NCBI RefSeq assembly: GCF_050467285.1 | Contig: NZ_JBCMUN010000014.1 | Span: 124,001-188,000, forward strand | Length of the DNA: 64,000 nt | Reading direction: 5' to 3' | DNA from: Paenibacillus_E oryzisoli_A | Lineage (GTDB): Bacteria > Bacillota > Bacilli > Paenibacillales > NBRC-103111 | In this document: positions 34,070 through 43,360 of the stretch, piece after piece | How the letters are laid out: the number at the start of each line of letters is the position of its first letter | Numbering within the stretch: the stretch's first letter is position 1 | Made by a program: the position numbers and the translations under genes | Notes under the pieces: model-generated | Databases searched by the model: none | What the model was told of the DNA's origin: nothing | The model's input: only the letters and a program-made list of their open reading frames with translations

Positions 34070-35221
34070 ATGATTAATGTATATGAGGATGATAAAATAA
34101 TTAACGAATATCTCAACAGAGTTCTAATCACTCAAGTTGGAATGTTTATCGAATTTGCTAGTAACCTTGAATTTGAAGATATCTACGCCGAAGCATTCCC
34201 TCTACACTTAAGGAATAAGCCAGAGTATTGCCTTGCAAAATTAAACCAATTGAATGAGTTTTTGATTGATTCTTTTCTTCACGATGTACTTCCATTGGAT
34301 GAATATATCATTTACAATATCTTAGATTTCATGAACGAAGCTCTAGATTCTGAGGAAGAGGTAAATATTCTTGAGAACGAAAGGAATAAATTTGTTGCTC
34401 TGAAAAAACCATTATCACAGGAGTCTGTTAATTTAATACACCAACTAGATAGCATCAATCAAATCATCGGTTTCATTTTTGAAGATATTGATTTTTTAGA
34501 CGTTGGTTCATTATTCCAGTGTTTTATCAGAGATCCAAAAAACTTTCAAAAGTTTTTCCATGTAGACTTAGATTTATATCAAGAATTAATGCCGGATGAC
34601 ATAAAGCAGAAATATCAAGAAATCAAACGTGATCTATATTCACAACAGATTAGCGTTGATTCTAAACCGTATGTTAACTTTGAGTCAAAGAACCAATTTA
34701 TTATTTTTATTCGAAGCATTATGGAAAAGTTCACATTTTACGTAACTCATAAAAAACTTTATAAATTAATTAACAGTGATGAGAAAAAGTTTAGTGAAAA
34801 AGAATTCCAAATTTTGTTTGGGTTCTACTTAGAAATTTCCTTAAGAGGCTTTGATTTGGACATTTCTCCGGAAACAGATACTGGAAGAGGATTAGTTGAC
34901 TTCAAAATAAGCTGTGGCAAAAACTATAGAGCGTTAATTGAATTCAAGTTAGATACTAATTCTAATCTTGAAAAAGGAATTGATTACCAATTGCCATTGT
35001 ATCAGCATGTCACAAATATTGATTATGGAGTTTATTCAATCGTCTGTTTCGATGATAAATCATACAATAGGAATGAATACTTTCGAAAAAAAGCTGCAGA
35101 ATCCTCCGATAAATACAATGTATGTATAGAATATTTCTGTATAGATGCAAGAGATAATAAGAAATCTGCATCAAATGCAAAAAACGATAATGATATGCAA
35201 ATTAAGGAGTTCTCCGACTAA
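34070..35221 (+). CDS. PD-(D/E)XK nuclease-like protein
   Basis: A 383-residue AT-rich gene product. The first 250 residues are helical and acidic, with no family recognised. The C-terminal 120 residues carry a PD-(D/E)XK-like core: GRGLVDF (D277) then a strand with IEFKL (E291, K293) and QLPLYQ. This is the order found in restriction-like nucleases. ATG at 34070 is preferred over TTG at 34067; the ribosome site (AAGGG) is weak, and translation may depend on the upstream 26-codon frame. The setting in a mobile element suggests a defence role, which is inference. Confidence 0.65.
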   Translation: MINVYEDDKIINEYLNRVLITQVGMFIEFASNLEFEDIYAEAFPLHLRNKPEYCLAKLNQLNEFLIDSFLHDVLPLDEYIIYNILDFMNEALDSEEEVNILENERNKFVALKKPLSQESVNLIHQLDSINQIIGFIFEDIDFLDVGSLFQCFIRDPKNFQKFFHVDLDLYQELMPDDIKQKYQEIKRDLYSQQISVDSKPYVNFESKNQFIIFIRSIMEKFTFYVTHKKLYKLINSDEKKFSEKEFQILFGFYLEISLRGFDLDISPETDTGRGLVDFKISCGKNYRALIEFKLDTNSNLEKGIDYQLPLYQHVTNIDYGVYSIVCFDDKSYNRNEYFRKKAAESSDKYNVCIEYFCIDARDNKKSASNAKNDNDMQIKEFSD

Positions 35222-35286
35222 ACTACTTATTGTTGATGTATTGCAAATAACGCCTTAGCAAGATCATCCCCCCTCTACCTGCCTAA

Positions 35287-35422
35287 TGATTTTGTATCGT
35301 TTACGACGATACAAAATCAACGCCAGATAAAGGGGGCTTTACAGGCTACTGTCGTTTCACGACATTCGCCTGCACATGAAGTCAGCGGTCAAGAACCGCT
35401 GACTTCATGTGCTTGTAAACCT
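35287..35422. other. Compact structured element: three perfect inverted repeats
   Basis: Three inverted repeats lie in 136 bp of a gene-free stretch. A 14-bp palindrome (TGATTTTGTATCGT, 35287-35319) is first. TGTCGT/ACGACA (35350-35364) is flanked by GGC...GCC. An 18-bp perfect stem (GCACATGAAGTCAGCGGT, 35372-35412) is third. TTTACA (35338) pairs with TGTAAA (35414), closing the last two as a three-way junction. It may be a structured RNA, a terminator complex, or a single-strand DNA recognition site. Confidence 0.55.
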
Positions 35423-35506
35423 TTCTTTAAAGGCAAATCAAAATATAACGAAAAAGATTAGCAATTCCAAGTCATGTTTTTAAATAATATTAGGGGGCGC
35501 GGGATT

Positions 35507-35848
35507 ATGAGCACAATTACGGTTAACATCAATTTTTTGCAATTTGGTATTATATTCTCACTTATTTACATCGGCTTTAGATTTCTGGGGATGTTTGTAA
35601 AACTTCCAGTTGGCGAAGGATGGCTAGCATTCTTCAAGACATGCTCTTATGGACTCTTAGCTCTATTCATATATAGGTATTGCACAGCAAAGCAATTGAC
35701 TGAGGTTCCTATAGTAGATGCATTTACTTTTATTTTATGCTGCTTGGAATGTTCAGGTAATTTCATTGTTTTTCTGGAATCTATTAAAAATTACTTCTCA
35801 CCTATTTTTTCATTGTTTAAAAATGAAAATGATGATTACTCACGGTAA
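35507..35848 (+). CDS. Membrane protein of unknown function
   Basis: A 113-residue protein with three hydrophobic helices (about 8-27, 40-58 and 66-88) and an acidic tail. The start at MSTITVNIN follows AGGGGGCGCGGGATT. No family recognised. A terminator follows closely. Confidence 0.6.
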   Translation: MSTITVNINFLQFGIIFSLIYIGFRFLGMFVKLPVGEGWLAFFKTCSYGLLALFIYRYCTAKQLTEVPIVDAFTFILCCLECSGNFIVFLESIKNYFSPIFSLFKNENDDYSR

Positions 35849-36149
35849 ATTAGCGCTTTGCCAAAGTAAAATGCGACCATCACTGGTACGCATTTTTGTT
35901 TATATTTGACCGGATCTTTTCGAATAACAGCCCAATACTACACTTTAAGCTGCACAATATTGCCTTATAATTTCTTCGATATTTGTCGCATCACTAAGCT
36001 GTTTCATGGTATTGTAATTCATCCAATTAACACGTCGCTAAAGCAGGAGATTCCAATCTCCCATATTTACAAACCGTTGCTGAGCAACGATTAACGCGGC
36101 GTGGTGACCGAAAGTGTTAATCAAAACTTAGAAATTACAACACAATGCA
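35849..36149. other. Gene-free stretch with one terminator
   Basis: No supported gene. AAATGCG...CGCATTT with an inner ACC/GGT pair at 35868-35897, followed by TTTTTG, is an intrinsic terminator of the membrane-protein gene. The remainder shows nothing recognisable. Confidence 0.6.
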
Positions 36150-36632
36150 TTAAATAAAGCCGTTTTCCTTCATGCTGTAGAAATTTGAATCCCCAATAAT
36201 GATATGATCCAAAAGTTCAATTCCAAGTATTTCTCCGGCTTCTTTTAACCTGTTTGTGATCATCAAGTCCTCAGTACTACTTTGTGGGCAACCACTTGGA
36301 TGATTGTGGAAAATCACGACTGACGCGCTGGAGCTAAGAATCGCCAGCTTGAAAACTTCACGCGGATGCACAAGACTTGCATTAAGACTACCGATGGATA
36401 CCACATGGATGGCATTGACCTTATTTTTGGTATCTAGCGTAATTAATCCACAAATCTCACGGTCTGCATCGCCAATAAACGACTTGGCTAAACGCATTAC
36501 ATCGTTTGGACATTTGATCGTACGTGTCTCGAATGGAAAGCTCGCTTCCTTGACGAGTTTTAGACTAACTACATCTAAACGCTTCATTCGAGTTATCTTT
36601 TCTTTTGCCTCTGTAAGTTGCATCTCTTGCAA
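36150..36632 (-). CDS. RadC family JAB-domain protein
   Basis: A 160-residue protein of the RadC/JAB (MPN+) fold with the metal motif FHNHPSGCPQSSTED. The family name comes from an old DNA-repair assignment that was not upheld. Copies are very common in mobile elements, with predicted metallo-hydrolase activity. It lacks the N-terminal helix-hairpin-helix of chromosomal RadC, as usual for element copies. The RBS AGGGAGGTTGCAAGAG lies before ATGCAACTT; an ATG three codons earlier is possible. Confidence 0.9.
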   Translation of the reverse strand: MQEMQLTEAKEKITRMKRLDVVSLKLVKEASFPFETRTIKCPNDVMRLAKSFIGDADREICGLITLDTKNKVNAIHVVSIGSLNASLVHPREVFKLAILSSSASVVIFHNHPSGCPQSSTEDLMITNRLKEAGEILGIELLDHIIIGDSNFYSMKENGFI

Positions 36633-36842
36633 CCTCCCTGTATGGATTTTTATTTTCTTGGCTTGCTTGGCTCGAATACTAAGATAAGAGCAACACTTAT
36701 AACAGTTGTAAAACCGTTAAAGCTTGTTCAAGGAACAATTTAAGCTAAATAACCGGATCATTATAATCCCATTTTTTTACATGTCAACAAAAAATAAAAA
36801 TTGTTGACAGCCCTTCTTTTTCTCCTATAACGGAGTCAAAGG

Positions 36843-37898
36843 ATGGTGAACAATATTAAAAAGTTTATTGAGGAGATGACACTTCGTGTCTGTCCAAAGC
36901 TGGAAATAAGGGAATTTACAATAGCAGAGGAGACAATGCGCAAACCGATCATTGAGGAAGCAGACTTTCGACCTAATTTTGCAAAGGAATATTTAGAGCA
37001 AGGGTTCGTTGAATTTCCGATCTATCGAACTATTACAATTGCTCCATTGAGTAGAGGCGGTAAATTCTGCGACTATACAGTAAAGAGACTTGGACTTGGA
37101 AATCTGGTGGAGATTACACAGAGCTATGGGGATTTGGAGATTAATCCTCAGGACAGTCGATATCTAAAACGAGCATGCCAGTATGAGTCAAGGGTTTTCC
37201 GCTTCTGTTACGATTACAATGAGAAGCGCTTTAAACTGGAGAATAACTCTGAGCGTTGGGAGAAATTGCTTGATGAAGCAATGGAGTGGCTGTTTCATGA
37301 AGAGGTAAATAAAGCATTATGGGGATTCATTGATTTTTACCATGACTTTTGGATTGAACGTGAAACGTTCAATTACAAGCGTAAATTGACCCCTATAGTC
37401 ACCTTACTTGACTTGAAGGAGTTCTGCCATTACCTCTGGCATCAATGCGCGGAAATGGTTGATTATTTTACGATATTGAGCATGTTCGGTGAAATTTCGG
37501 ATTCCGAGAAGGCTGTTCTAGTAGAAATCGTGACTCGACTACAGTCTGAGGTGGACGACTTGCATATGTATTTGAATGCTCAAGTATTTATTCATGAAAA
37601 GCGATTAGACGATTTTTATCTTGATCATGAACATAATCGTAGGGTACGAAAGCTTGAAGAGACAATAAAAAGAGCAATGAAGCCAGGATTCTATGTTGAT
37701 CCAACTAAGCAGGAGCTTTACCGGAATGTCGGACAATATTATGCATCAATGAAGCCAACCAAAGACTTTTTCAATGCTGAAACGATGAAGGCACTTAAGG
37801 AGCGGCTTGTTCGGCAAGCCCAAAAAGCGCTGCTGATTAAGGGTACGACGGAAGTTGAGTCCTTTGATGATCTACAGTTTATTTTCTTAGACCTGTAA
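36843..37898 (+). CDS. Protein of unknown function
   Basis: A 351-residue soluble helical protein, MVNNIKKFIEEMTLRVCPKLEIREF..., rich in aromatic and charged residues, with a coiled-coil-like central part. No family recognised. A TTGACA-N16-TATAAC promoter match (36804-36831) lies so close that transcription would begin only a few bases before the ATG. Either the transcript is nearly leaderless or the match is fortuitous. GGAG is present 7 nt before the start. A bidirectional terminator follows. Confidence 0.62.
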   Translation: MVNNIKKFIEEMTLRVCPKLEIREFTIAEETMRKPIIEEADFRPNFAKEYLEQGFVEFPIYRTITIAPLSRGGKFCDYTVKRLGLGNLVEITQSYGDLEINPQDSRYLKRACQYESRVFRFCYDYNEKRFKLENNSERWEKLLDEAMEWLFHEEVNKALWGFIDFYHDFWIERETFNYKRKLTPIVTLLDLKEFCHYLWHQCAEMVDYFTILSMFGEISDSEKAVLVEIVTRLQSEVDDLHMYLNAQVFIHEKRLDDFYLDHEHNRRVRKLEETIKRAMKPGFYVDPTKQELYRNVGQYYASMKPTKDFFNAETMKALKERLVRQAQKALLIKGTTEVESFDDLQFIFLDL

Positions 37899-37965
37899 AA
37901 TCGGCTACCGCGCTAGACACTCAAAGTCTGGAATTCGACTTTTCGGTCCAGCTTTGGTCTGATAG

Positions 37966-38005
37966 AAATACCCACTTCACAATAATGTATGTGAGGTGGG
38001 TATTT
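37966..38005. terminator. Bidirectional terminator between convergent genes
   Basis: AAATACCCACTTCAC pairs with GTGAGGTGGGTATTT (one wobble), followed by TTTTTC. Confidence 0.85.
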
Positions 38006-38042
38006 TTCACTCATACTATGAAACAAACCTTATTACTCCTGA

Positions 38043-40229
38043 TTATTTAAAGAAAAGACCTGTTGTAAAACCGCCTACAACATCGATTTTCCCGTAGCCA
38101 ATTCCCACTTCCTTTAAGTCGGGATCCAGTAAGGTTTCTTTCTGCCTTGACCAAAAACTAAAAACACTTACTTCATTTTTAGATACAATCTTTTCTAGAT
38201 CATCTGTGCCTAAAGGATCACTTCTAAATTCAATAAGAGAAGTGGGCTCGATTAGCTCCAGAACAGCGCTATAATCTTGTTTAGATGCAATTTCTTGCAA
38301 CTCTGATGAATCTGTGTGATTACCGTACGTATACCTTTTACTAAACCATTGTTGGCTAAGTTTCGATGCTTCACTCGAAGCTTCATCATTCCAAACAAGC
38401 CTATTTAAGCCGTTTTCTTCACGTAACGCATTGATATGATCAAGTAATCGTAATTCTTGTCGGTAAATCAGTTGATTTTTCATGTCATCTGTCAAGGCTT
38501 TTGAAGCCAGTGGCTGTTTCAAGCTGATCTCTACTGATTTTTCATATGTATCGATATTTGCTATGCTGTTCCATAACTGCTTGCGGTTCTTGCCAGAGCT
38601 AATCCCGAAATTATAAACGCTTAAGCCATCAGTATTCATACGCTCCATTTCCGCTGGAACATCTGAGCCGGAAGCATTGATTTGAACCAAGTGATCGTTA
38701 TAGAATAATAATCTTATGAACCGATTGAAATCCTGGTTATACACCCAGAATTCACCATGATCAAAAACGGAGTACTCTTTACGGTTAGGTTCCCCCAGAA
38801 TCTTGCTTACTTCACTTGGTGTTGAATTAAGTACAATTCCATATACCCCGTAGTTTGAACTAGCTGGCGTGAGTGGGGATTCGGGAAGTACATTAATCGC
38901 CTTTTTGGGAAGTGTATATTTGCTGCTGTCTGAATCTTGAAATGCGTTATTTCTAGACAATTCCATAAAAATCCTGTGATGCGACGTTGCTAATCCAATG
39001 CCACTGTAGTTTGGACTTAGCACCAAATTATTTGTGTTCCAATATTTAAATTGGTCGAGGTAGCTAAAAGGTAAATCCACAACCGCCCAATTTTTTCTTT
39101 CCAAAAACTTGCCTTCAAGAAATTCTTGATCAAACTCACTCGCTTTTTTTCGCGCTTTTTCAAGGGCGCTTGCATCCTGCAAAAAAGATGGCATGCCACG
39201 ACTTGCACGCTCAGCATTAATAAATCCATAAATTAGCGTTGTAATATCATCATCAGATAAATTCAAGCGTTCTATTGCAAAATCCATGCCTCTTTTATTT
39301 ATTAAACTGATTGCCGATACCAATATCTCTCCGTTCTGGTCAACCCCGTATACTGTTGCATCGGATTGATCTAACAGTTTCTTGGCTTCAAAGTAATCAA
39401 CACCTTTTGTGATGCCATAGTAATTAAAGTTCTTTGCATTCGAGTAGATAAAATTGGACTTCCCTGAGTAATCAAAAAAGATTTGCAAAAAGTTATTATA
39501 ATCGTTGTTATAAATCCACCAAACGCCATTTCCTGATTTTGTCCATAATTTTAAATCAGGTTCCCCCAGCTTCTGTGCTATCTCCGAATAATGTTGATCT
39601 AGATGAACACCGAATATCCCATTGGAGATCTGCTCGTATTCAGGGGATGATGGCTCGAACTTTTCAGGCTTTTCCCCCAAATAAATACTTTTGGAATCAT
39701 GATCCCAACCAATTGGCTGAGAGAATTTTTGGCTTACATAACGCACCGGCACATAGGTTGTCCCGTTATAAAGCATGGCAAGCGGTACATAGGCATCACC
39801 GTCATAAAAATATCCTGATTTATCTTGCTGATCCAATTGTCCATCAAAATAAAACGCTGTCGGATACAATGTCACTTCAATTTCTTTATTTAGGCTGCTC
39901 TGCGCCTTTTGTGGACCAATCACAATGTCTTGTAGAGATAGCTTTTTCATTTGTGCTGGTCGTTGACCAACAATAACGGAACGTGTCTCTTCATCCCAAT
40001 TTATTTGTTTGCCCATCTTCTCCGAAATATAGCGAATAGGCAAGTAACTTGTGCCCTGATAGTTGATAACTAGCGTTTTATCGTCCGCTTTTTGCTTGTC
40101 TACGTAGAATGACACATTAGAGTAGAGCACCACATTCAATTTCTGTGTCTCGCCTGCGGCATAAACTGATACCGGTGTGGTGATGATTAACATGGCTAAC
40201 ACCATGAAAATTGTAAGAAGTCTTTTCAT
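38043..40229 (-). CDS. Exported protein with two stalk domains and two CAP-type modules
   Basis: A 728-residue secreted protein with a signal peptide (1-25, cleavage near VYAAG). Two copper-amine-oxidase N-terminal-type stalk domains (about 30-105 and 115-190: NGTTYVPVRYVSQKFSQPIGW) follow. Next come two units, each a CAP-associated domain (IFGVHLDQHYSEIAQKLGEP; VYGIVLNSTPSEVSKILGEP) and a CAP/SCP-like domain. The first CAP unit is short and degenerate (FINAERASRGM). The second is fuller (HINALREENGLNRLVWNDEA). Known CAP proteins act outside the cell; the target here is unknown. RBS GGAGGG. Confidence 0.85.
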   Translation of the reverse strand: MKRLLTIFMVLAMLIITTPVSVYAAGETQKLNVVLYSNVSFYVDKQKADDKTLVINYQGTSYLPIRYISEKMGKQINWDEETRSVIVGQRPAQMKKLSLQDIVIGPQKAQSSLNKEIEVTLYPTAFYFDGQLDQQDKSGYFYDGDAYVPLAMLYNGTTYVPVRYVSQKFSQPIGWDHDSKSIYLGEKPEKFEPSSPEYEQISNGIFGVHLDQHYSEIAQKLGEPDLKLWTKSGNGVWWIYNNDYNNFLQIFFDYSGKSNFIYSNAKNFNYYGITKGVDYFEAKKLLDQSDATVYGVDQNGEILVSAISLINKRGMDFAIERLNLSDDDITTLIYGFINAERASRGMPSFLQDASALEKARKKASEFDQEFLEGKFLERKNWAVVDLPFSYLDQFKYWNTNNLVLSPNYSGIGLATSHHRIFMELSRNNAFQDSDSSKYTLPKKAINVLPESPLTPASSNYGVYGIVLNSTPSEVSKILGEPNRKEYSVFDHGEFWVYNQDFNRFIRLLFYNDHLVQINASGSDVPAEMERMNTDGLSVYNFGISSGKNRKQLWNSIANIDTYEKSVEISLKQPLASKALTDDMKNQLIYRQELRLLDHINALREENGLNRLVWNDEASSEASKLSQQWFSKRYTYGNHTDSSELQEIASKQDYSAVLELIEPTSLIEFRSDPLGTDDLEKIVSKNEVSVFSFWSRQKETLLDPDLKEVGIGYGKIDVVGGFTTGLFFK

Positions 40230-40292
40230 TTGAATTGTTACCCTCCATTTTTATTGTCTGACTCCGTTTGTTCCTCAAAATTTTTATCCTTT

Positions 40293-40949
40293 TTAGTTGA
40301 GGTCATCCACCTCTGACTGCAACCTTGATGCTTCTCGCCGTGCCGAAGCGGCTTCGGCACGCGCGGCATTTGCTGCTGATTCCGCAGCCTCTAGACGCCC
40401 CACAACTTCTTCATGCATCCGCTCTTGTTCATATAAATTCAGGCATTCCTTCAGTGTCGAAGCGCGCTGATTCATCACGTATTTTTCTAATTTCTCTATA
40501 ATAGTAACCTTCCAATAATCCTCTGGCACGAACGACGCTGTCAGTTGTTTGATGGCACTTTCCAAGCTAGCTTGAATTTCAGTAAGTCTGCTAGCCTTTA
40601 CGCACAGGCGCCGCGACATGATTGCTCGCTCCAGGGATATACTTAGCCATAAAAAGCTGCCGACATGGAGGACGACAAGATCGGTCGCGACCAGTAAAAC
40701 ATCCACGTTTTGCGGTAGATTCAGCGGCTCAAAAAAGGGAGTGAACAGCAGTTTATCAGAATAATGAATCAGGACATGCGATATGCCGGTTTTAATAAAC
40801 GCATAAATCCATGCGGCAAGACCGAAAATGGTCACAGGTAAGTTAAACGGCTTTTTCAAAATGCTGCTGTATTCTTCGGCATAATCCGTAATTCGCTGTA
40901 TTAACGCCTTCGTCTCTGTTAGCCCTTGAAGTAGCTCATCTGAACTCAT
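40293..40949 (-). CDS. Membrane protein with a C-terminal coiled coil
   Basis: A 218-residue protein. It has two membrane helices (about 38-60 and 85-108) and a long helical tail (about 115-218) ending in an alanine/glutamate-rich coiled coil (RLEAAESAANAARAEAASARREASRL). The start at MSSDELLQGL follows GGGAGGGGAGAAAA and overlaps the upstream gene stop by 4 nt, so the pair is coupled. No family recognised. Confidence 0.65.
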   Translation of the reverse strand: MSSDELLQGLTETKALIQRITDYAEEYSSILKKPFNLPVTIFGLAAWIYAFIKTGISHVLIHYSDKLLFTPFFEPLNLPQNVDVLLVATDLVVLHVGSFLWLSISLERAIMSRRLCVKASRLTEIQASLESAIKQLTASFVPEDYWKVTIIEKLEKYVMNQRASTLKECLNLYEQERMHEEVVGRLEAAESAANAARAEAASARREASRLQSEVDDLN

Positions 40950-41236
40950 TTTTCTCCCCTCCCAAACCGGATAACAAATCTGCTGATCATGTAGCAAACC
41001 ACATGGTTAGCGAACAGCCAAAAGAGCATGGCTAAAAATTCTTTAGCGGTATGCATGCCGTAGCGATGATCCAGTACGATTGCAAACTCGATACAAGCTA
41101 GTATGAGCGCTATTAAAGGCATAGCCTTCAGCATCATCAAAGGACCGAAAAAAAGTGTTTGAAAAATGGGAACTTCGTTTTGAATTTGCTTTATCAGCCG
41201 GTGCCTTGGTAATTCATATGTCAGGCTATTTTTCAT
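40946..41236 (-). CDS. Two-helix membrane protein
   Basis: A 96-residue protein with hydrophobic segments at about 23-50 and 62-88 and basic ends. The RBS AAAGGAGAAGTAC precedes the ATG. It is coupled to the following coiled-coil membrane protein; the two may form a complex. No family recognised. Confidence 0.62.
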   Translation of the reverse strand: MKNSLTYELPRHRLIKQIQNEVPIFQTLFFGPLMMLKAMPLIALILACIEFAIVLDHRYGMHTAKEFLAMLFWLFANHVVCYMISRFVIRFGRGEK

Positions 41237-41251
41237 GTACTTCTCCTTTCT

Positions 41252-41280
41252 TAAAAAAAGCCACCTCGAAATCTGAGGCG
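41252..41280 (-). terminator. Terminator of the stalk-domain protein gene
   Basis: On the minus strand GCCTC/GAGG(T)GGC is followed by TTTTTTT. Confidence 0.75.
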
Positions 41281-41292
41281 ACTGGTTTGTGA

Positions 41293-42045
41293 TTAATTAA
41301 TGAACTTAGCATCTAGAAGCCCAATTGAAGAAGCGCTACTGCAAAACCCACCAACACTAACGACTACTTTTACTTTTAATGCACCGGTTAAATCAACGGC
41401 TACTTTAATTGGTTTCGAAATATCGGATGAAACACCGCCGGAGTCATAAACGAGTTTTTCATCAGCATAGATTTTGATCTGACCGATATTATCCGTTTTA
41501 GGAAGCTTATTCCATCCAGAATCCGGAGCAATAAAAGCTTCAAAGCTTTTATATTGTCCATTTGTCAGATATTCGTAAGTCACTAGATCAAGCATTTTAG
41601 CAAAATTGCAGGAGTATGTTTTGTACGTATATCCATGTGTAAACTGAACGCCGGTGTTTGTGGTAAACGAAGCTGCCTGCTTCGCATATTGATTCGAATC
41701 GTCATTGTAAATGTTCTTGTATGTATGTGTTTTCATTTCTTCCATGTAGGTAACTTGCCCTTCTTTTGGCTTCCCTACGTAAATCGAAGTCGTTGGTCCG
41801 TCATAGTCTACCTTTTGTCCTAAGCTTTCTGCAACGAAGCGCAGCGGCACATACGTGGTTCCATTGTAAATAAATCCTTGTTGATCGTCCGGTGCCATTT
41901 TCTCTATACCGTCAAAATAATATTTCAGCGGCTGGAAAAACACCTCAATGTTGCTAGAGCTTGCCGCAAAACTGATACCACTAAAAAATAATGAACCAGC
42001 CAAAAATGATGCAATCAAATGTTTTGCTTTAAACGTCTTATTCAT
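41293..42045 (-). CDS. Exported stalk-domain plus NPCBM-like protein
   Basis: A 250-residue secreted protein: signal peptide (1-27), a copper-amine-oxidase N-terminal-type stalk domain (about 30-95: YNGTTYVPLRFVAESLGQKVDYD) and a C-terminal NPCBM/NEW2-like carbohydrate-binding domain (about 110-250: FEAFIAPDSG, IKIYADEKLVYDSG, SIGLLDAKF). It probably binds cell-wall or matrix sugars. Similar proteins are frequent in Paenibacillus. The first stalk motif is closely related to those in the 728-residue protein downstream. Confidence 0.82.
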   Translation of the reverse strand: MNKTFKAKHLIASFLAGSLFFSGISFAASSSNIEVFFQPLKYYFDGIEKMAPDDQQGFIYNGTTYVPLRFVAESLGQKVDYDGPTTSIYVGKPKEGQVTYMEEMKTHTYKNIYNDDSNQYAKQAASFTTNTGVQFTHGYTYKTYSCNFAKMLDLVTYEYLTNGQYKSFEAFIAPDSGWNKLPKTDNIGQIKIYADEKLVYDSGGVSSDISKPIKVAVDLTGALKVKVVVSVGGFCSSASSIGLLDAKFIN

Positions 42046-42073
42046 TTACTTTGACCTCCAAATTATCATGTAG

Positions 42074-42274
42074 TTATCCTTCTTCTTCAATCCCTAGTGC
42101 CTTTACAACGATTTCTCGGTACTTTTTGGCTGGTCTCGCGCCTGTGATTAAATTGGATAGTCTGTACTCGGGTATGTTCTCTTGCTCACATAGCTCTCGT
42201 CGTGTCATCTTTTTCTCCGCCAATTTCTCGATGATCTTCCAGCCTAGCGGTGTTATCTTTGGCTTCTGTGACAC
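42074..42274 (-). CDS. Small helix-turn-helix protein
   Basis: A 66-residue protein with an XRE-like helix-turn-helix (MTRRELCEQENIPEYRLSNLITGARPA). The start is GTG after GGAGGTGATCTGTT. It is divergent from the XRE repressor at 42455; the arrangement is like a phage Cro/CI switch, with control sites expected in 42275-42454. Confidence 0.75.
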   Translation of the reverse strand: MSQKPKITPLGWKIIEKLAEKKMTRRELCEQENIPEYRLSNLITGARPAKKYREIVVKALGIEEEG

Positions 42275-42454
42275 AACAGATCACCTCCATAGGGTTTAAC
42301 TGATTGTCTGTTGTGATATAATGATAATTGGCATTTTTGTTGCCGATCTGATCTTACTAAATTAATTGAGCACAGTCAATATAAATATTTAATTAAATTA
42401 GCGATGTGGAGCTATAATCATGTCTGCATTAAAATAACTTAGTGGAGGCTTGAA

Positions 42455-42907
42455 ATGGATAAAGCAAACGAAGAGAAGTTGAAACATGAGATTGGAAGAC
42501 GGGTACATGAATTGAGAACAAAGCGCGGGGAATCGATGGATACTTTCGGAAAGTTAATCGGAACGAATTCGCCTATGATTAGCAATATCGAAAATGGGAA
42601 GAGCATTCCTGGCGGAGTTATTCTGCTTAACATGGCTAACGCCTGTAATGTATCTATTGACTGGATTCTTAAAGGTGAGACTCCCAAACAAGATGAGCTA
42701 CGTGAAGAAGTAAGAAGGCATATTTTTTTTAATCGGCATTGGCAATTTTCTTGCCGTTTAAGTAACAACGATATGAGCGAAGAAAATCATAAAGTGTTAA
42801 ATGCGGTATTTTCTTTGTTGGAAAACATTCAAGACTTGTGTCACGAGGAAATTGAACTTTTAAGTGTAGTTGCTTCGAAGATGAAGAAGAATAACGAGAA
42901 TAAATAA
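42455..42907 (+). CDS. XRE family repressor-like regulator
   Basis: A 150-residue protein with an N-terminal XRE helix-turn-helix (about 10-66: GRRVHELRTKRGESMDTFGKLIGTNSPMISNIENGKSIPGG) and a helical C-terminal part for dimer or ligand contact. The ribosome site is AGTGGAGGCTTGAA. With the small divergent helix-turn-helix gene it may form a regulatory switch for the element. Confidence 0.85.
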   Translation: MDKANEEKLKHEIGRRVHELRTKRGESMDTFGKLIGTNSPMISNIENGKSIPGGVILLNMANACNVSIDWILKGETPKQDELREEVRRHIFFNRHWQFSCRLSNNDMSEENHKVLNAVFSLLENIQDLCHEEIELLSVVASKMKKNNENK

Positions 42908-43024
42908 AAGTGATAAAATTAATCACAAAATAATTTCAACTTTTTTTCTGAAGACATGTAACTTTTTTTGAATTCTTGCGTTTATTAGAGTGCAAGTGAA
43001 AATAATACCATCTTATATAATGAG

Positions 43025-43085
43025 ATCGCCGCGTTTCGCGGCGCACGGTGGCTTCCAATCTGGGGCTGCCGTTTTTATTCCAGAA
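43025..43085 (+). repeat. Structured repeat, copy 1
   Basis: GCCGCGTTTCGCGGCG hairpin, then CGGTGGC...GCTGCCG, a 7-bp stem followed by TTTTTATT. It recurs at 43361-43420 with only the stem-loop details changed. Each copy looks like an upstream hairpin plus terminator. Confidence 0.65.
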
Positions 43086-43109
43086 GTAAATAAACCTAAT
43101 GCAAAATAA

Positions 43110-43348
43110 AAACAAAGGGTTGGTAAAAGCGGTGGACTAGAACCCCCAACAGTAGCTCCTGTAAAGAAGAGGAAAATTGGATTCAACAGACTTTGGGAAG
43201 AATTGCAAGATTACATCACTGACTTGGAGCAAGATTCAAATCGCTCAAATACATAGATCACGAACAATCAGAATATCACGAGGAGCAATATGAAGCATAT
43301 GGACACATAGCCGCCTATATGAATCGAATAATGGCTGAAATAACATAG
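43110..43348 (+). pseudogene. Gene remnant between the two repeats
   Basis: A protein-like frame without a start reads APVKKRKIGFNRLWEELQDY and breaks off after a few more codons. The adjacent frame continues SLKYIDHEQSEYHEEQYEAY and ends MNRIMAEIT at 43348. One frameshift and no start codon mark it as a decayed gene. The encoded protein was acidic and helical. No family recognised. Confidence 0.5.
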
Positions 43349-43360
43349 AAATAGTAACTT

